A stretch of DNA of 44,344 nucleotides, from positions 1-44,344 of the forward strand of contig NZ_AKIV01000011.1 in NCBI RefSeq assembly GCF_000282655.1. The letters are read 5' to 3'. Of this stretch, positions 16,194 through 25,151 are shown in pieces. This DNA is from Polaromonas sp. CF318. GTDB taxonomy: Bacteria; Pseudomonadota; Gammaproteobacteria; Burkholderiales; Burkholderiaceae_C. Position numbers and translations under genes: made by a program. Positions within the stretch are counted from its first letter, which is position 1; every line of letters begins with the position of its first letter. Under the pieces are notes generated by a model, which was not told the DNA's origin, did no database searches, and was given only the letters and a program-made list of their open reading frames with translations.

Positions 16194-18331
16194 AGCTGCC
16201 GGCCGGGCTGGACGTCGAGCGCCTGCTGCCGGCGCGTGTGCCCTTCGGCCTGCGGGTTTTCTTTCGCGGCGCGTTTTTGCTGCTGGGGCTGGCCACCGTC
16301 GCGCTGGCCGTCGCCGTGCTGCAGGACGAAAAAGAGCGCAGCTACCGCAACTACCAGGACGGCTTTCGCAAGAACCAGGCGCAGATCGCGGCCAAGCTGC
16401 GGCATCCCACGGGCCAGCTGGTGCTGCTTAACCCCACGGCCTACGACCATGAGGTCACGCCCCTGCGCCCGCTGGTGCTGCCGTTTTCGGCCCTTGATTT
16501 TGACGACCGCAACAAGGCCCAGCAGGCGGTGGAGATGGCCGGCTGCCTAGTGCAATACCCCGATGCGGCCTCGATGTGCGTGGCCGTGGGCAACAACCCC
16601 TTTGCCGGCGGTTTCCTCTACGCCGTCGGCAGCTTCAACAGCGGGCCCCTGGTGTCGCACAGCTCGGGCACGCTGGACTTGAGCCTGGCGCACCGCGCCC
16701 GCATCACGGTCGACATGCGCGGCCAGCGCTACCGCTGGATCGCGCCTTTCCAGGCCATGCAGGCCGTGGACGAGGGCCGCAACGCCTCGCCTTTTGCCAA
16801 CACCCGGGGGCGGCTGGTGGGTTTTGCCGACGACGGCCCCATCACGCCGGCCAGCCGGCCGGTGCGCGATTTCCGCGGCTGGCTCTGGCAGGACGGCCGC
16901 TGCGTGGACGGCACGCCGGCGGCCGGCCCGGATTGCGCGCGGCGCGCCTTTGTCAGCGTGCGCCTGCCGGTGGAGCTGTTTCGCGAGGCGCTGTTTGCCA
17001 AGGGGCCGGCAGACATCGTCTGGCCGCCAAGCGACCTGGACCAGATCAGGGTGCAGGTGGAGATGCTGGCCCCCGGCGAGGGCAAACCCCTGTTCGACAG
17101 CAATGCGGCGGGCGCCACCGCGCCTTTTTCCTGGTCCGAGCTGAGCCCTTTGCTGCTGCCCGGCGAGAAGCTGCGCATACGCAAGCTGGGCGCGGGCGGC
17201 GCCGGCAAGGACATCGTGGCGCTGTCCGGCGCCGAGGCCGCCGAGCGTGCCTCGCCGCTGATCGCCTGGCTGATCCGGCGGCTGCAGGTGGAGGGCTACG
17301 ACGCGCCCGTCACCAGCACCGACATCATCAGCACGCCGCTGGGCCGCTATGAACTCACGCTGACCGGCGACATCCGCACGGTCAACAAGGCCCTCACGGC
17401 CGTGGCCACCCGCGTGTCCTGGTTTGTGGGCGGCATGCTGCTGGCCATCTTCGCGACCTGGCTGGCCATCGAGCTGCGCATCATCCACCGCATCACCGTG
17501 CTGACCCGCCGCGCCGCCACCGTCTCCAAGGGTGTGCGCGCCAGCGACGGCCTGGCGGCGGTGGACCTGGCCGACCTGCGCGGCGGCGATGAACTGGGCG
17601 TGCTGGCCGGCGGCCTGCAGGACCTGCTGCAGCGCGTGAACGAGGACGTGCGGCGCGAGCAGATACGCGTGGCCCAGGAAAAAGACACCTGGCACGCGGT
17701 CGGCCATGAAATCATGTCGCCGCTGCAGTCGCTGATGGTGCTGCACGGCAGCGCCGACGACCCGGCCCACCGCTACATCAGCCGCATGCAGCAGGCGGTA
17801 CGCGTGCTCTACGGCAGCGCTTCGCCCAGCGAGGCGTTTGAATCCACCGCGCTCAATGTGCAGACCCTGGACGCCAATGAATTCCTGCGCCACGTGGCGC
17901 GCAACGCCGCGGCGGCCGGCATTCCCGGCGTGGCTTTTGAACCCCTGGCCCAGCCGGTGACGGTGCGTGCCGACGAATATTCGCTGGAGGACGTGGTCTC
18001 GCATGTGCTGCGCAATGCCGATCGTTACCGCCGGCCCGGCAGCCTGATCCGCATCACGCTGTCCCTGCAGGCGCAGGAAGGCACGGCAGCGCCCGAGGCG
18101 CTGGTCGCCATCAGCAACCTGGGCCCGCGGATAGACGCCGGCATGCTGGGCAAGATTTTTGAGTACGGCGTGTCCGACCTGCCCGACACCGATGCCGGCG
18201 CGCCGGGCCAGCGCGGCCAGGGTTTGTTTGTCGCCAAGACCTATATGGCCAAGATGGGCGGCACCATCACCGCACGCAACCTGGACGATGGTGTTTGCCT
18301 GGAGCTGCGTTTGCAGTGCTCAGTGGCCTGA
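16190..18331 (+). CDS. Sensor histidine kinase
   Basis: A 713-residue inner-membrane kinase, partner of the upstream regulator. It begins with GTG, sharing GTGA with the previous stop. Transmembrane helix 1 is about 21-43, followed by a large periplasmic sensor of some 360 residues with many Trp, Phe and Cys residues. Helix 2 (FVGGMLLAIFATWLAIEL) lies near 410-430 and is followed by a HAMP-like linker. The phosphorylated His is His506 in VGHEIMSPLQSLM. The ATPase domain has the N box in SHVLRNADRY and the G2 box GQGLFVAKTYMAKMGG. The usual DxGxG box reads SNLGPRI, a variant seen in some kinases. The periplasmic domain has no family I know, so the signal is open. Confidence 0.92.
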   Translation: MKLPAGLDVERLLPARVPFGLRVFFRGAFLLLGLATVALAVAVLQDEKERSYRNYQDGFRKNQAQIAAKLRHPTGQLVLLNPTAYDHEVTPLRPLVLPFSALDFDDRNKAQQAVEMAGCLVQYPDAASMCVAVGNNPFAGGFLYAVGSFNSGPLVSHSSGTLDLSLAHRARITVDMRGQRYRWIAPFQAMQAVDEGRNASPFANTRGRLVGFADDGPITPASRPVRDFRGWLWQDGRCVDGTPAAGPDCARRAFVSVRLPVELFREALFAKGPADIVWPPSDLDQIRVQVEMLAPGEGKPLFDSNAAGATAPFSWSELSPLLLPGEKLRIRKLGAGGAGKDIVALSGAEAAERASPLIAWLIRRLQVEGYDAPVTSTDIISTPLGRYELTLTGDIRTVNKALTAVATRVSWFVGGMLLAIFATWLAIELRIIHRITVLTRRAATVSKGVRASDGLAAVDLADLRGGDELGVLAGGLQDLLQRVNEDVRREQIRVAQEKDTWHAVGHEIMSPLQSLMVLHGSADDPAHRYISRMQQAVRVLYGSASPSEAFESTALNVQTLDANEFLRHVARNAAAAGIPGVAFEPLAQPVTVRADEYSLEDVVSHVLRNADRYRRPGSLIRITLSLQAQEGTAAPEALVAISNLGPRIDAGMLGKIFEYGVSDLPDTDAGAPGQRGQGLFVAKTYMAKMGGTITARNLDDGVCLELRLQCSVA

Positions 18332-18340
18332 AAGTCAAAA

Positions 18341-18370
18341 GCCCCCAGCGAGCGGTAACTTGCTGGAGGC
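18341..18370 (+). terminator. Hairpin after the histidine kinase gene
   Basis: GCCCCCAGCGAG (18341-18352) pairs with CTTGCTGGAGGC (18359-18370) over a six-base loop, with one mismatch and one G-U pair. It starts nine bases after the kinase stop. The T-tract is poor (CTTGTCTT), so it is a plausible but imperfect terminator. Confidence 0.5.
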
Positions 18371-18440
18371 CTTGTCTTGGTGGACGGACCGGTAAGCCCG
18401 CCGCCATGGAAGAAAGTATCGCCGGGACGGGGCCGAATAA

Positions 18441-18518
18441 TTTGCTTGATTTGCTGCCGGATTTGCCGAATATGGATAAAAAATCTGTAAATCCGAAAAA
18501 ATCAGATAAATTAGCTTA
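18441..18518 (+). promoter_or_regulatory. AT-rich promoter/operator region of the Lrp-type gene
   Basis: This short stretch is much richer in A and T than its surroundings. GATTTGC occurs twice 12 bases apart (18448-18454, 18460-18466). An inverted pair ATCTG (18483-18487) and CAGAT (18503-18507) lies closer to the gene. TAAATT (18507-18512) could be a -10 box six bases from the ATG at 18519, and there is no ribosome-binding site. Lrp/AsnC proteins usually regulate their own promoters, so these repeats are candidate binding sites. Confidence 0.45.
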
Positions 18519-18977
18519 ATGGATACTTTGGACCGGAAAATCCTTCAGGTTTTGCAGGCCGATGCGCGCGCCAGCCTGCAAGACATTGGCCAGGCCGTGG
18601 GCCTGAGCCCCTCGCCCTGCTGGGGCCGCATCAAGAAGATGGAGGAAGCCGGCGTGATCGAGGGCTACACGGTGCGCCTCAATGCGCAGGCCCTGGGCCT
18701 GGGCGACACCGTGATGGTGCAGGTCACGCTGGACAGCCATTCCGACAACACGCTGGAAAAATTCGGCGAAACCCTGGCCGCGATTCCCGAGGTGGTGGAG
18801 GCTTACCTGGTGTCCGGCGAATATGACTACCTGCTGCGCATCGCGGTGCACGACACCAAGGACTATGAGCGCCTGCTGCGCGAGCGGCTCTACAAGATCA
18901 AGGGCATACGCCACAGCAAGTCCAGCTTTGTGCTGCGCACGCTGAAAAAAGCCGATCTCCCCCTGCTGCCGGGCTGA
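18519..18977 (+). CDS. Lrp/AsnC family transcriptional regulator
   Basis: A 152-residue DNA-binding protein. The N-terminal helix-turn-helix covers 1-60 ([19 protein letters not shown], then [20 protein letters not shown]). The RAM ligand-binding domain covers about 65-145 ([18 protein letters not shown]). Length and order are normal for the family, which senses amino acids. The start MDTLDRKIL matches the usual family N-terminus. No export or amino-acid gene follows directly: the next gene is a PQQ-type dehydrogenase on the same strand after 113 bp. The amino-acid export island 5 kb further on might be a target, but nothing shows that. Confidence 0.94.
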   Translation: MDTLDRKILQVLQADARASLQDIGQAVGLSPSPCWGRIKKMEEAGVIEGYTVRLNAQALGLGDTVMVQVTLDSHSDNTLEKFGETLAAIPEVVEAYLVSGEYDYLLRIAVHDTKDYERLLRERLYKIKGIRHSKSSFVLRTLKKADLPLLPG

Positions 18978-19090
18978 GGCCCGGGCCCGACGCTGACAGG
19001 GCGCTGGGCCACCGGCTGACAGCTCCGGCATTCCCCGCGGCGCACAGTGGACGGGCGCGCCGCTGTGGCGCGGCACCCAAGAGAGAATGT

Positions 19091-20428
19091 ATGCACGCCC
19101 CCGGCTATTCCATCAAGACATGGCTTGCGGCCTCGGCTTGCGCTGCCATCGTCGTCGGCCTGGTGGCCTGCGGCGACACCGCCGTGCTGCCACCCGAAGC
19201 CGGCATGGGCGCCAACCCCACGCTGCCGCAGCCCAGAAAAAGCTTGATCCCCACCGTGAACATCGCGCCGGCCAAGGGCTGGCCCGAAGGCGCCATGCCC
19301 ACGCCCATGTCCGGCCTGGCCGTGACGGCCCTGGCCACCGGCCTGGACCACCCGCGCTGGGTTTACGTGCTGCCAAACGGCGACGTGCTGGTGGCCGAGA
19401 CCAATGCACCGCCCAAACCCGAGGACGGCAAGGGCCTGCGCGGCTGGTTCATGAAAAAGGTCATGGGCCGGGCCGGCGCCGGCGCACCCACGGCCAACCG
19501 CATCACCTTGCTGCGCGATGCCGACGGCGACGGCAAGGCCGAAAGCCGCAGCGTGTTCCTGGAAAACCTCAACTCGCCCTTTGGCATGGTGCTGGTGGGC
19601 AATGATTTTTATGTGGCGAATACCGATGCGGTGGTGCGTTTCCCTTACCAGCCGGGCCAGACCACCATCACGGCGGCGCCCGTCAAGCTGGTGGACCTGC
19701 CGGCCGGCCCCATCAACCACCACTGGACCAAAAACATCATCGCCAGCCCGGATGGCGGCAAGCTGTATGTGACGGTGGGCTCCAACAGCAATGTGGGCGA
19801 GCGCGGCATGGAAGCCGAGGCCGGCCGCGCCGCCATCTGGGAGGTGGACGCCAAGACCGGCGCGCACCGCGTGTTCGCCTCCGGCCTGCGCAACCCCAAC
19901 GGCATGGGCTGGGCGCCCGGCAGCGGCGCGCTCTGGACGGTGGTCAACGAGCGCGACGAGATCGGCAGCGACCTGGTGCCCGACTACCTGACGTCGGTGC
20001 GTGACGGCGTGTTTTACGGCTGGCCCTACAGCTACTACGGCAAGAATGTGGACGAGCGCGTGCGGCCGCCGCGGCCCGACCTGGTTGCCAAGGCGGTTTC
20101 ACCCGACTATGCGCTGGGCTCGCATGTGGCGCCGCTGGGCATGGCGTTCTCGGAAGGCAGGGCGTTGCCGCCTCTGCTGGCATCCGGCGTGTTCGTCGGC
20201 GAGCACGGCTCCTGGAACCGGGTGCCCCACAGCGGCTACAAGGTGGTGTTTGTGCCCTTCGAAAACGGCTTGCCTGCGGGTTTGCCGATCGACGTGCTGA
20301 GCGGCTTCCTGAGCCCCGAGGGCCATGCCTACGGCAGGCCTGTGGGCGTGGCGATGGACAGGCGCGGCGCGTTGCTGGTGGCCGACGATGTGGGCAATGC
20401 CGTCTGGCGCGTGAGCGCTTCTCAATAA
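19091..20428 (+). CDS. PQQ-type sugar (sorbosone) dehydrogenase family lipoprotein
   Basis: A 445-residue six-bladed propeller protein of the glucose/sorbosone dehydrogenase family, which oxidises sugars in the periplasm with pyrroloquinoline quinone. The signal ends in the lipobox LVAC, so Cys27 is likely lipidated, with Gly at +2. Family marks are [21 protein letters not shown] (first blade), [17 protein letters not shown] with the catalytic-type His, [26 protein letters not shown] and [15 protein letters not shown] stands seven bases upstream of the ATG. A small G+C hairpin (19056-19072) lies in the leader. No PQQ synthesis gene is in view. Homologues with unknown substrates are common, so the exact sugar is open. 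It converges on the gene at 20438. Confidence 0.92.
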   Translation: MHAPGYSIKTWLAASACAAIVVGLVACGDTAVLPPEAGMGANPTLPQPRKSLIPTVNIAPAKGWPEGAMPTPMSGLAVTALATGLDHPRWVYVLPNGDVLVAETNAPPKPEDGKGLRGWFMKKVMGRAGAGAPTANRITLLRDADGDGKAESRSVFLENLNSPFGMVLVGNDFYVANTDAVVRFPYQPGQTTITAAPVKLVDLPAGPINHHWTKNIIASPDGGKLYVTVGSNSNVGERGMEAEAGRAAIWEVDAKTGAHRVFASGLRNPNGMGWAPGSGALWTVVNERDEIGSDLVPDYLTSVRDGVFYGWPYSYYGKNVDERVRPPRPDLVAKAVSPDYALGSHVAPLGMAFSEGRALPPLLASGVFVGEHGSWNRVPHSGYKVVFVPFENGLPAGLPIDVLSGFLSPEGHAYGRPVGVAMDRRGALLVADDVGNAVWRVSASQ

Positions 20429-20437
20429 GCCGGCCCT

Positions 20438-21589
20438 TCAAACGGGCGGCAGCACCATGTCCGCCGTGCCGGGCCGCATCCAGCGCGGGTACTCGCGCGA
20501 GGTGTCTATGCAGCCGCCCGACTGGTACACGCCCTTGGGCTCGCGCATGCGCAGCATCAGCTCGAGTATGCGTGCCGTCTCGGCCGGGTCGGCGCTGGAG
20601 GCCTTGACGCCGGCTTCGACAATGCTTTCATTGATGCGCAGCTCCCCGGCTTCGTCGGTATAGGTCGCGTGCCGCCAGTGAAACAGCTCCAGGCATTTGG
20701 CCGTCAGCGAGTAGGGCTGCTCGCGTTTCCAGAAGTTGGTGAACAGCCCGTTGCCGATGTAAAACACCCAGGAGCCTTCATAGCCTGAGACGTCGGACGA
20801 ATGTTCATCGGGGTTGCGGAACCACAGGCGGTCGCCGGGCACGTAGTATTTGGGCGGCAGCGGCTGCTCCATGGAGCCGTATTCGCGCAGGAACACGTCG
20901 TGGAACTTGCCCGACATGATGGCGCGCCGCTCCCAGCGCTGCTGCAGGCCGGCCAGCAGGGCCGGGTTGCAGGTCTCGAGTTCCTGCGCGATGGCCAGCA
21001 GGATCACATACTCGGTCGCGCGGTAACAGGAAAAGGAATACAGCTTGCCCGAGGCCTCGGGCTGGGTGGCTTTTTGCAAGGCGGGAATCAGCGCGTGGCC
21101 GGGCCGCACGGTAAAGCCGTCGTCCTCGGAGTAGGTCCAGCAGTCCTCGGGCCGGTTGACTTCGGTGGTGTGGAATTCCAGCGCCGTCTTGCGCGCGGCG
21201 ACCACGATGTTGCGGCGCACGCGCACTGCCGAGGCCAGTTCCTCATGGCTGGGAAATTCGAAGGCGATGGGGCTCAGCAGCATGGCCAGCAGGATTTCGC
21301 GCTCCAGGTCCTCGCTGCTGCCCGTCGTATCCAGTTGCAGTTTTTCGGCCAGGCCCAGGGTGTCCAGGCCGGGCGCCCATTTGTCGGCCAGGCCGGGCGC
21401 CAGGCGAAAGCGCCGGCCCCCGGCGGCGCCCTCGCGCGCGGGGAGCTCCGTGGTTTCCACGGCGTCCTGCAGACCGAGCTGCTCGAGCTGCACCAGGAAG
21501 CGGTAGCTGGACGCCGCCAGCGCATCGCCCGTGGCGGCGTACAGGTGTATGCCGGCGACAAGCAGGCTGGGGTTAGGGGCGGCACTCAT
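20438..21589 (-). CDS. Tgl-like (NlpC/P60-superfamily) transglutaminase-related protein
   Basis: A 383-residue protein with no signal peptide. From about residue 137 it follows, as I recall it, the layout of Bacillus subtilis spore transglutaminase Tgl. An ENRP-type segment with Trp (EVNRPEDCWTYSEDDGF) comes first. Then comes a helix headed by the catalytic-type Cys188 (KLYSFSCYRATEYVILLA, matching AFECATA), and a VPGDRLWFRNPD strand-turn (250-261) followed by VFYIGNG. The Glu and His that assist the Cys in Tgl are not evident at the matching places (Ser273; Asn285/Phe286), so activity is uncertain. The first 135 residues are extra. It is alone between two unrelated genes and ends 9 bp from the convergent dehydrogenase. 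No alignment was run. Confidence 0.7.
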   Translation of the reverse strand: MSAAPNPSLLVAGIHLYAATGDALAASSYRFLVQLEQLGLQDAVETTELPAREGAAGGRRFRLAPGLADKWAPGLDTLGLAEKLQLDTTGSSEDLEREILLAMLLSPIAFEFPSHEELASAVRVRRNIVVAARKTALEFHTTEVNRPEDCWTYSEDDGFTVRPGHALIPALQKATQPEASGKLYSFSCYRATEYVILLAIAQELETCNPALLAGLQQRWERRAIMSGKFHDVFLREYGSMEQPLPPKYYVPGDRLWFRNPDEHSSDVSGYEGSWVFYIGNGLFTNFWKREQPYSLTAKCLELFHWRHATYTDEAGELRINESIVEAGVKASSADPAETARILELMLRMREPKGVYQSGGCIDTSREYPRWMRPGTADMVLPPV

Positions 21590-21689
21590 GTGCCAAAGAG
21601 TATCTTTGCTTGGCGCGATCCCGGCAATGGTGAAAACACCACGGAAGCCGATGCAAGGTTTGCGTCAGCGTTCAGGCCGTAAACAGCTT

Positions 21690-22358
21690 CTAGGCGTAGG
21701 TGATCCAGCTCGCGTGCTCTGGCGCGTCGAGGTGCGGCAAGGTGTTGTAGGTCACCAGCATGTGGCGCTTGGGCGTGAAGGCGAACTCGGTGAGTGAGCA
21801 GTTGCGTATGCGCAGGTTGAGTTCTATGGTGGTTTCCGGGCTGGTGCCCAGCACGTGGCCGACCGCGGTGGAGATCGGCCCGCCGCTGGAGACCAGCAGC
21901 ACATTGCCGCTGTGGGTGCTGCGGATGTGGTCCAGCACGTCGGTGATGCCGGCGACGAATTCGGTGTAGCTGGGCATGCCCTTGGGGCTGACGACGCCGG
22001 CCATCCATTGCGTCAGGCCGTCGCGTAGCAGGCGGAAATGGCCGCGGTATTCCTCGGGCGTGGCGGGCTTTTCCAGCTTGTGCGGGTGGATCGCGCCTAT
22101 CACCGCATGGCTGTCGTATTCATTGAGCCCGGGCCGCTGCTCGGCCTGCATTTCAATTCCCATGCCCTCGCAGATGCCGGCAAAGGTGTTGACCTGGCGC
22201 TGCAGCGTGCCCGTGAAGGCCGCGTCAAAGGCGATGCCCTTGTATTTGAAGTATTCCCCCAGGCGAAGGCTTTGCTGGCGCCCCATGGGGCTGAGCACGT
22301 CGTAGTCGTCTTCGCCAAACGAGGCCTGGCCGTGGCGCACGAGGTAGAGGGTTCCCAT
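21690..22358 (-). CDS. Histidine phosphatase family protein (phosphoglycerate mutase-like)
   Basis: A 222-residue cytosolic protein. The phosphohistidine motif is YLVRHGQASFGEDDYD (residues 5-20), and the second catalytic His is probably in VLLVSSGGPISTAVG, where the usual His before Gly is replaced by Ser-Ser-Gly-Gly. The residue His may instead be supplied elsewhere. GLNEYDSH (about 85-92) holds the Glu of the proton-donor region. The start MGTLYLVRHG at 22358 is preferred over an ATG eight codons upstream; neither has a strong ribosome-binding site. Length is normal. The substrate is unknown; phosphosugars, phosphopeptides and nucleotides are all possible. The missing second RHG-type His is worth checking. 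Confidence 0.88.
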   Translation of the reverse strand: MGTLYLVRHGQASFGEDDYDVLSPMGRQQSLRLGEYFKYKGIAFDAAFTGTLQRQVNTFAGICEGMGIEMQAEQRPGLNEYDSHAVIGAIHPHKLEKPATPEEYRGHFRLLRDGLTQWMAGVVSPKGMPSYTEFVAGITDVLDHIRSTHSGNVLLVSSGGPISTAVGHVLGTSPETTIELNLRIRNCSLTEFAFTPKRHMLVTYNTLPHLDAPEHASWITYA

Positions 22359-22484
22359 GGGCGGATTGTGGCGAATCACCACTCGCCTGCCAGTCGCACG
22401 TGCGACCGGCCCGGCGGCGATGTGGCGCTCATGGTTTTGTCATGCCAGTGCAATACACGGGCCCCATGCTTGGGGCCATCGTCA

Positions 22485-23318
22485 ATGAATTCAACCATTC
22501 CGGACATCCACCCCGGCTTGCTGGCGCCGGTCGACGAGCGCCAGGCCCCTTACGCCGTGAGCCCGAATTCGCCGCTTCCCTGCGTCATTCGTGGCGCCGC
22601 TGCGCAATGGCCGGCGACGCAGCGCTGGACATTTGACCATCTCGCAGCGCTGGGCGGAGACCGCCCCGTGACACTGGTGGTGGGCAATCGCGAGCTGGGA
22701 CAAACCGGTTTCGTGACCTCGACCTTCGCCGCCTGCGTCGGCAGCCTCGCGTCCAACGGGTCCATTTGGGAACAGGGCGCCGAGACCGCGCACCTCAAGG
22801 AATTCGACCTGCTGTGTGAATTTCCCGCGCTGCGAAACGACGTGAACATGCAGGCCCTGTTTCCCCCGCGCCACCATGTGGCCAGCAGCGCCTGGATAGG
22901 GCCGCGCGGCGCCCACACCGGCCTGCACTACGACCTGCTGGACAACCTGGCCGTGCTGCTGCGCGGAGCCAAGCGCTTTTACCTGGCGCGGCCCGGTGTC
23001 GTGGAAGCGCAAGGCGCGATGTCTTCCAAGTACGACCGCTGGGCGCGGCTGGCCGACATCGGAATCCAGGAGCTCGCAACGCGCAAGCTGCCGGAGGCGT
23101 CGCTGTTTGTTGCTGACCTCCGACCCGGTGACGCCATCCATGTTCCCAAGGGTTGGTGGCATGAAGTCGTCAACCTGGAAAGCAGCATTTTCCTCAGCGG
23201 GTTTTTCGGGCCCATGCCGCAAGTCACCTGCCTTTGGCTTTCGACAGGAATACGCCAGTTCGTCCACGACGCCATGCCTTTTGCCGGCAGGCGGTGCACT
23301 TGCCATGCCGCTCGTTGA
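22485..23318 (+). CDS. JmjC-like cupin (cupin_8) putative oxygenase
   Basis: A 277-residue protein of the cupin_8/JmjC-like group, typically Fe(II)/2-oxoglutarate hydroxylases. The metal triad is visible: His148 and Asp150 in GLHYDLLDN and His226 in PKGWWHEVVNL; RGAKRFYLARPG gives the 2-oxoglutarate Lys. The N-terminal part (PCVIRGAAAQWPATQRW) is typical of FIH-like proteins that hydroxylate protein or small-molecule side chains. The start at 22485 (MNSTIPDIHPG) has no strong ribosome-binding site, and in-frame upstream starts (for example at 22431) remain possible. The GNAT-like gene follows after 47 bp on the same strand. The two may form a small modification unit. The substrate is unknown. 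Confidence 0.86.
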   Translation: MNSTIPDIHPGLLAPVDERQAPYAVSPNSPLPCVIRGAAAQWPATQRWTFDHLAALGGDRPVTLVVGNRELGQTGFVTSTFAACVGSLASNGSIWEQGAETAHLKEFDLLCEFPALRNDVNMQALFPPRHHVASSAWIGPRGAHTGLHYDLLDNLAVLLRGAKRFYLARPGVVEAQGAMSSKYDRWARLADIGIQELATRKLPEASLFVADLRPGDAIHVPKGWWHEVVNLESSIFLSGFFGPMPQVTCLWLSTGIRQFVHDAMPFAGRRCTCHAAR

Positions 23319-23365
23319 GCCAACCTGCCTGCCAACACTTTTTGACCGAGCGAAAGGTATCCGTT

Positions 23366-24109
23366 TTGCCGAAAACTTTAGCACCCCAGCCACGCAGGTT
23401 TACCACGCGATTTCTGCGGATGGACGACATCCCCGCACTGCTGGCCCTTGAACGCAGGCAGTGGACGGCTGAACAGGCGGCGGGCCCCGCCGAGTTCCGC
23501 GAGAGGATCGAGGCCCATCCTGACCTCTGTGGCGGCGCTTTCTGCGCGCGCACCGGTGAGCTGCTGGGCTCGGTCTTTGCGAAGCCCACCCATGATGCCG
23601 AATGGACCGACCCCGGCAACTGGGCACAAAGCGCGAGCCTGGATGCCCAGCCCGCGGGGAAGTTGCCGCAACAAAAACGAACCCGCTGCATGTTCGGCAT
23701 CAGCCTGACCAGTGTGGAGCCCGGTGCGGCGGTGCAGCTCCTGGCGTTTTACTACCTTTATCTGCTCAAGCGTGGATACACCGAGATATTCCTGGGCTCG
23801 CCCATGCCCGGATTGAAGCGCCACCTGCAGCGCCATCCCGGCGCCTGTGTGGAGGCCTATGCGCGCGCGACCCGATCAGGCCTGCCTGTGGATCCGCAGC
23901 TGCGTTACTACCATGGCAAGGGATGGCGGGAGATCGTCGCAGTTCGCGAAAATTATTTCCCGCACGAGGATTCCTGCGACTACGGGGCCATCCTCAAGGC
24001 AAAGGTGCCCTTGCGGCACCTGGCACTGCTGTTCAAGCTGGTCCCAGTTTCGGCGCTGCGGATGATCTCAGCCCTGGCGCCGCGTCTGGCAATCCCCGCG
24101 GGCCGTTGA
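23366..24109 (+). CDS. GNAT-like N-acetyltransferase
   Basis: A 247-residue protein with a GNAT-like core: RFTTRFLRMDDIPALLALE (first strand and helix), VRCMFGISLTSV-type strands and YLYLLKRGYTEIFLG. The usual start would be the first ATG at 23420, but that lies inside the first strand. The TTG at 23366 is therefore preferred: GAAAGG stands eight bases before it. A reading from the ATG at 23234 would overlap the cupin gene by 85 bases and add Cys/Arg-rich residues that do not look like protein. The acetyl-CoA pyrophosphate loop (Q/RxxGxG/A) is not clear. The C-terminal half (LRYYHGKGWREIVAVRENYFPHEDS) is conserved-looking. The gene probably belongs with the cupin upstream. Confidence 0.78.
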   Translation: MPKTLAPQPRRFTTRFLRMDDIPALLALERRQWTAEQAAGPAEFRERIEAHPDLCGGAFCARTGELLGSVFAKPTHDAEWTDPGNWAQSASLDAQPAGKLPQQKRTRCMFGISLTSVEPGAAVQLLAFYYLYLLKRGYTEIFLGSPMPGLKRHLQRHPGACVEAYARATRSGLPVDPQLRYYHGKGWREIVAVRENYFPHEDSCDYGAILKAKVPLRHLALLFKLVPVSALRMISALAPRLAIPAGR

Positions 24110-24137
24110 CCGGCCGGGGTGCGTCCGCTGCGACAAC

Positions 24138-25151
24138 TCAGGCTTGAGGCCCGGCCAGCACCTCCGCGAACACGGTCCGGTCCACATTGCCGCCGCACAA
24201 GGTGACACCCACCACCTGGCCCTTCAGAAGTTCGCGCTCTTTCATGGCCGCGGCAAAACTCGCCGCGCCCGCGCCTTCGGCCACATTGTGGGTGTCGGTG
24301 TAGAGGTCACGCATGGCCTGGGCCACTTCGTCGTCCGTCACTTTCACGATATGGTCCAGCTGCGGCAGCAGGATGTCCAGCGCGGCGCCATCGGCAACGC
24401 GGCAGGCCATGCCGTCGGCCAGCTGGGTGGTTACGGGCGCTTCCACCACGCGGCCGGCGGCCAGCGAGTCGGCATAGGTGGTGGCATGCGCGCTCACCAC
24501 GCCGACGATGCGCAGCTTGCGGCCCAGCGCCAGCTTGGCGGCTATCGCCGAACAGGCGCCCGAGCCCTGGCCGATCGGCACATAGACTACGTCGAGTTGC
24601 GGCACGGCCAGCATGAATTCCCACCAGTAGGTGCTGACGCCGCGCAGCAGGTCGGCATGGAAGCTGGGCACCATGTGGGCACCGCGTTCGGCGGCCAGCG
24701 CCATGGCGAATTCGCGGCTTTCCTGGAAGTCCTCGCCGTGTTCAATCAGCGTGACGCCGAGCGCGCGCATGGCGGCGTTTTTCTCTAGCGAGTTGCCGTG
24801 CGGAACCACGATGGTGCAGGCCACGCCGTGCGCGCGCGCCGCCCAGCCTATGCTCTGGCCGTGGTTGCCGCGCGTGGCGCTGACGACCTGCGCGGGCAAC
24901 TCGCCGCGCCGCTGCAGCGCCTCGAAGTAGGTAAGCCCGCCGCGCAGCTTGAAGGCGCCGACCGGCGTGTGGTTCTCGTGCTTGATCCAGCAATCGGTGC
25001 CCAGGCGCTGGCTGGACAGGCCCCAGCGGTACTGCGGCGTGGCCTGGAATTCGCGGTAGACCACGCGGGCCGCGTCTTCGATTTCGCGCAGCGAGGGCAG
25101 CAGCTTGCCGGTATTCTCCAGCCCGGGCGCCCGGTCGAGTACGGCGCTCAT
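24138..25151 (-). CDS. Threonine dehydratase-like PLP enzyme
   Basis: A 337-residue fold-type II PLP enzyme of the threonine/serine dehydratase family, without the C-terminal ACT regulatory domain of biosynthetic IlvA. The PLP Lys is Lys68 in PVGAFKLRGG. The adjacent Asn is in VSATRGNHGQSIGWAA, the phosphate-binding glycine loop is VPIGQGSGACSAI and the C-terminal motif is GVTLCGGNVDR. The length suits a catabolic dehydratase that makes 2-oxobutanoate or pyruvate and ammonia; a racemase or ectoine-type activity cannot be excluded. Its ATG overlaps the stop of the LysE gene at 25148 (ATGA), so enzyme and exporter are coupled. It is the last gene of the seven-gene run from 29935. Confidence 0.93.
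   Translation of the reverse strand: MSAVLDRAPGLENTGKLLPSLREIEDAARVVYREFQATPQYRWGLSSQRLGTDCWIKHENHTPVGAFKLRGGLTYFEALQRRGELPAQVVSATRGNHGQSIGWAARAHGVACTIVVPHGNSLEKNAAMRALGVTLIEHGEDFQESREFAMALAAERGAHMVPSFHADLLRGVSTYWWEFMLAVPQLDVVYVPIGQGSGACSAIAAKLALGRKLRIVGVVSAHATTYADSLAAGRVVEAPVTTQLADGMACRVADGAALDILLPQLDHIVKVTDDEVAQAMRDLYTDTHNVAEGAGAASFAAAMKERELLKGQVVGVTLCGGNVDRTVFAEVLAGPQA

Noticed and set aside
16547..18004. A 485-codon antisense frame under the histidine kinase gene
   Set aside because: It is His/Gln/Arg-rich shadow sequence; the kinase motifs on the plus strand are clear.
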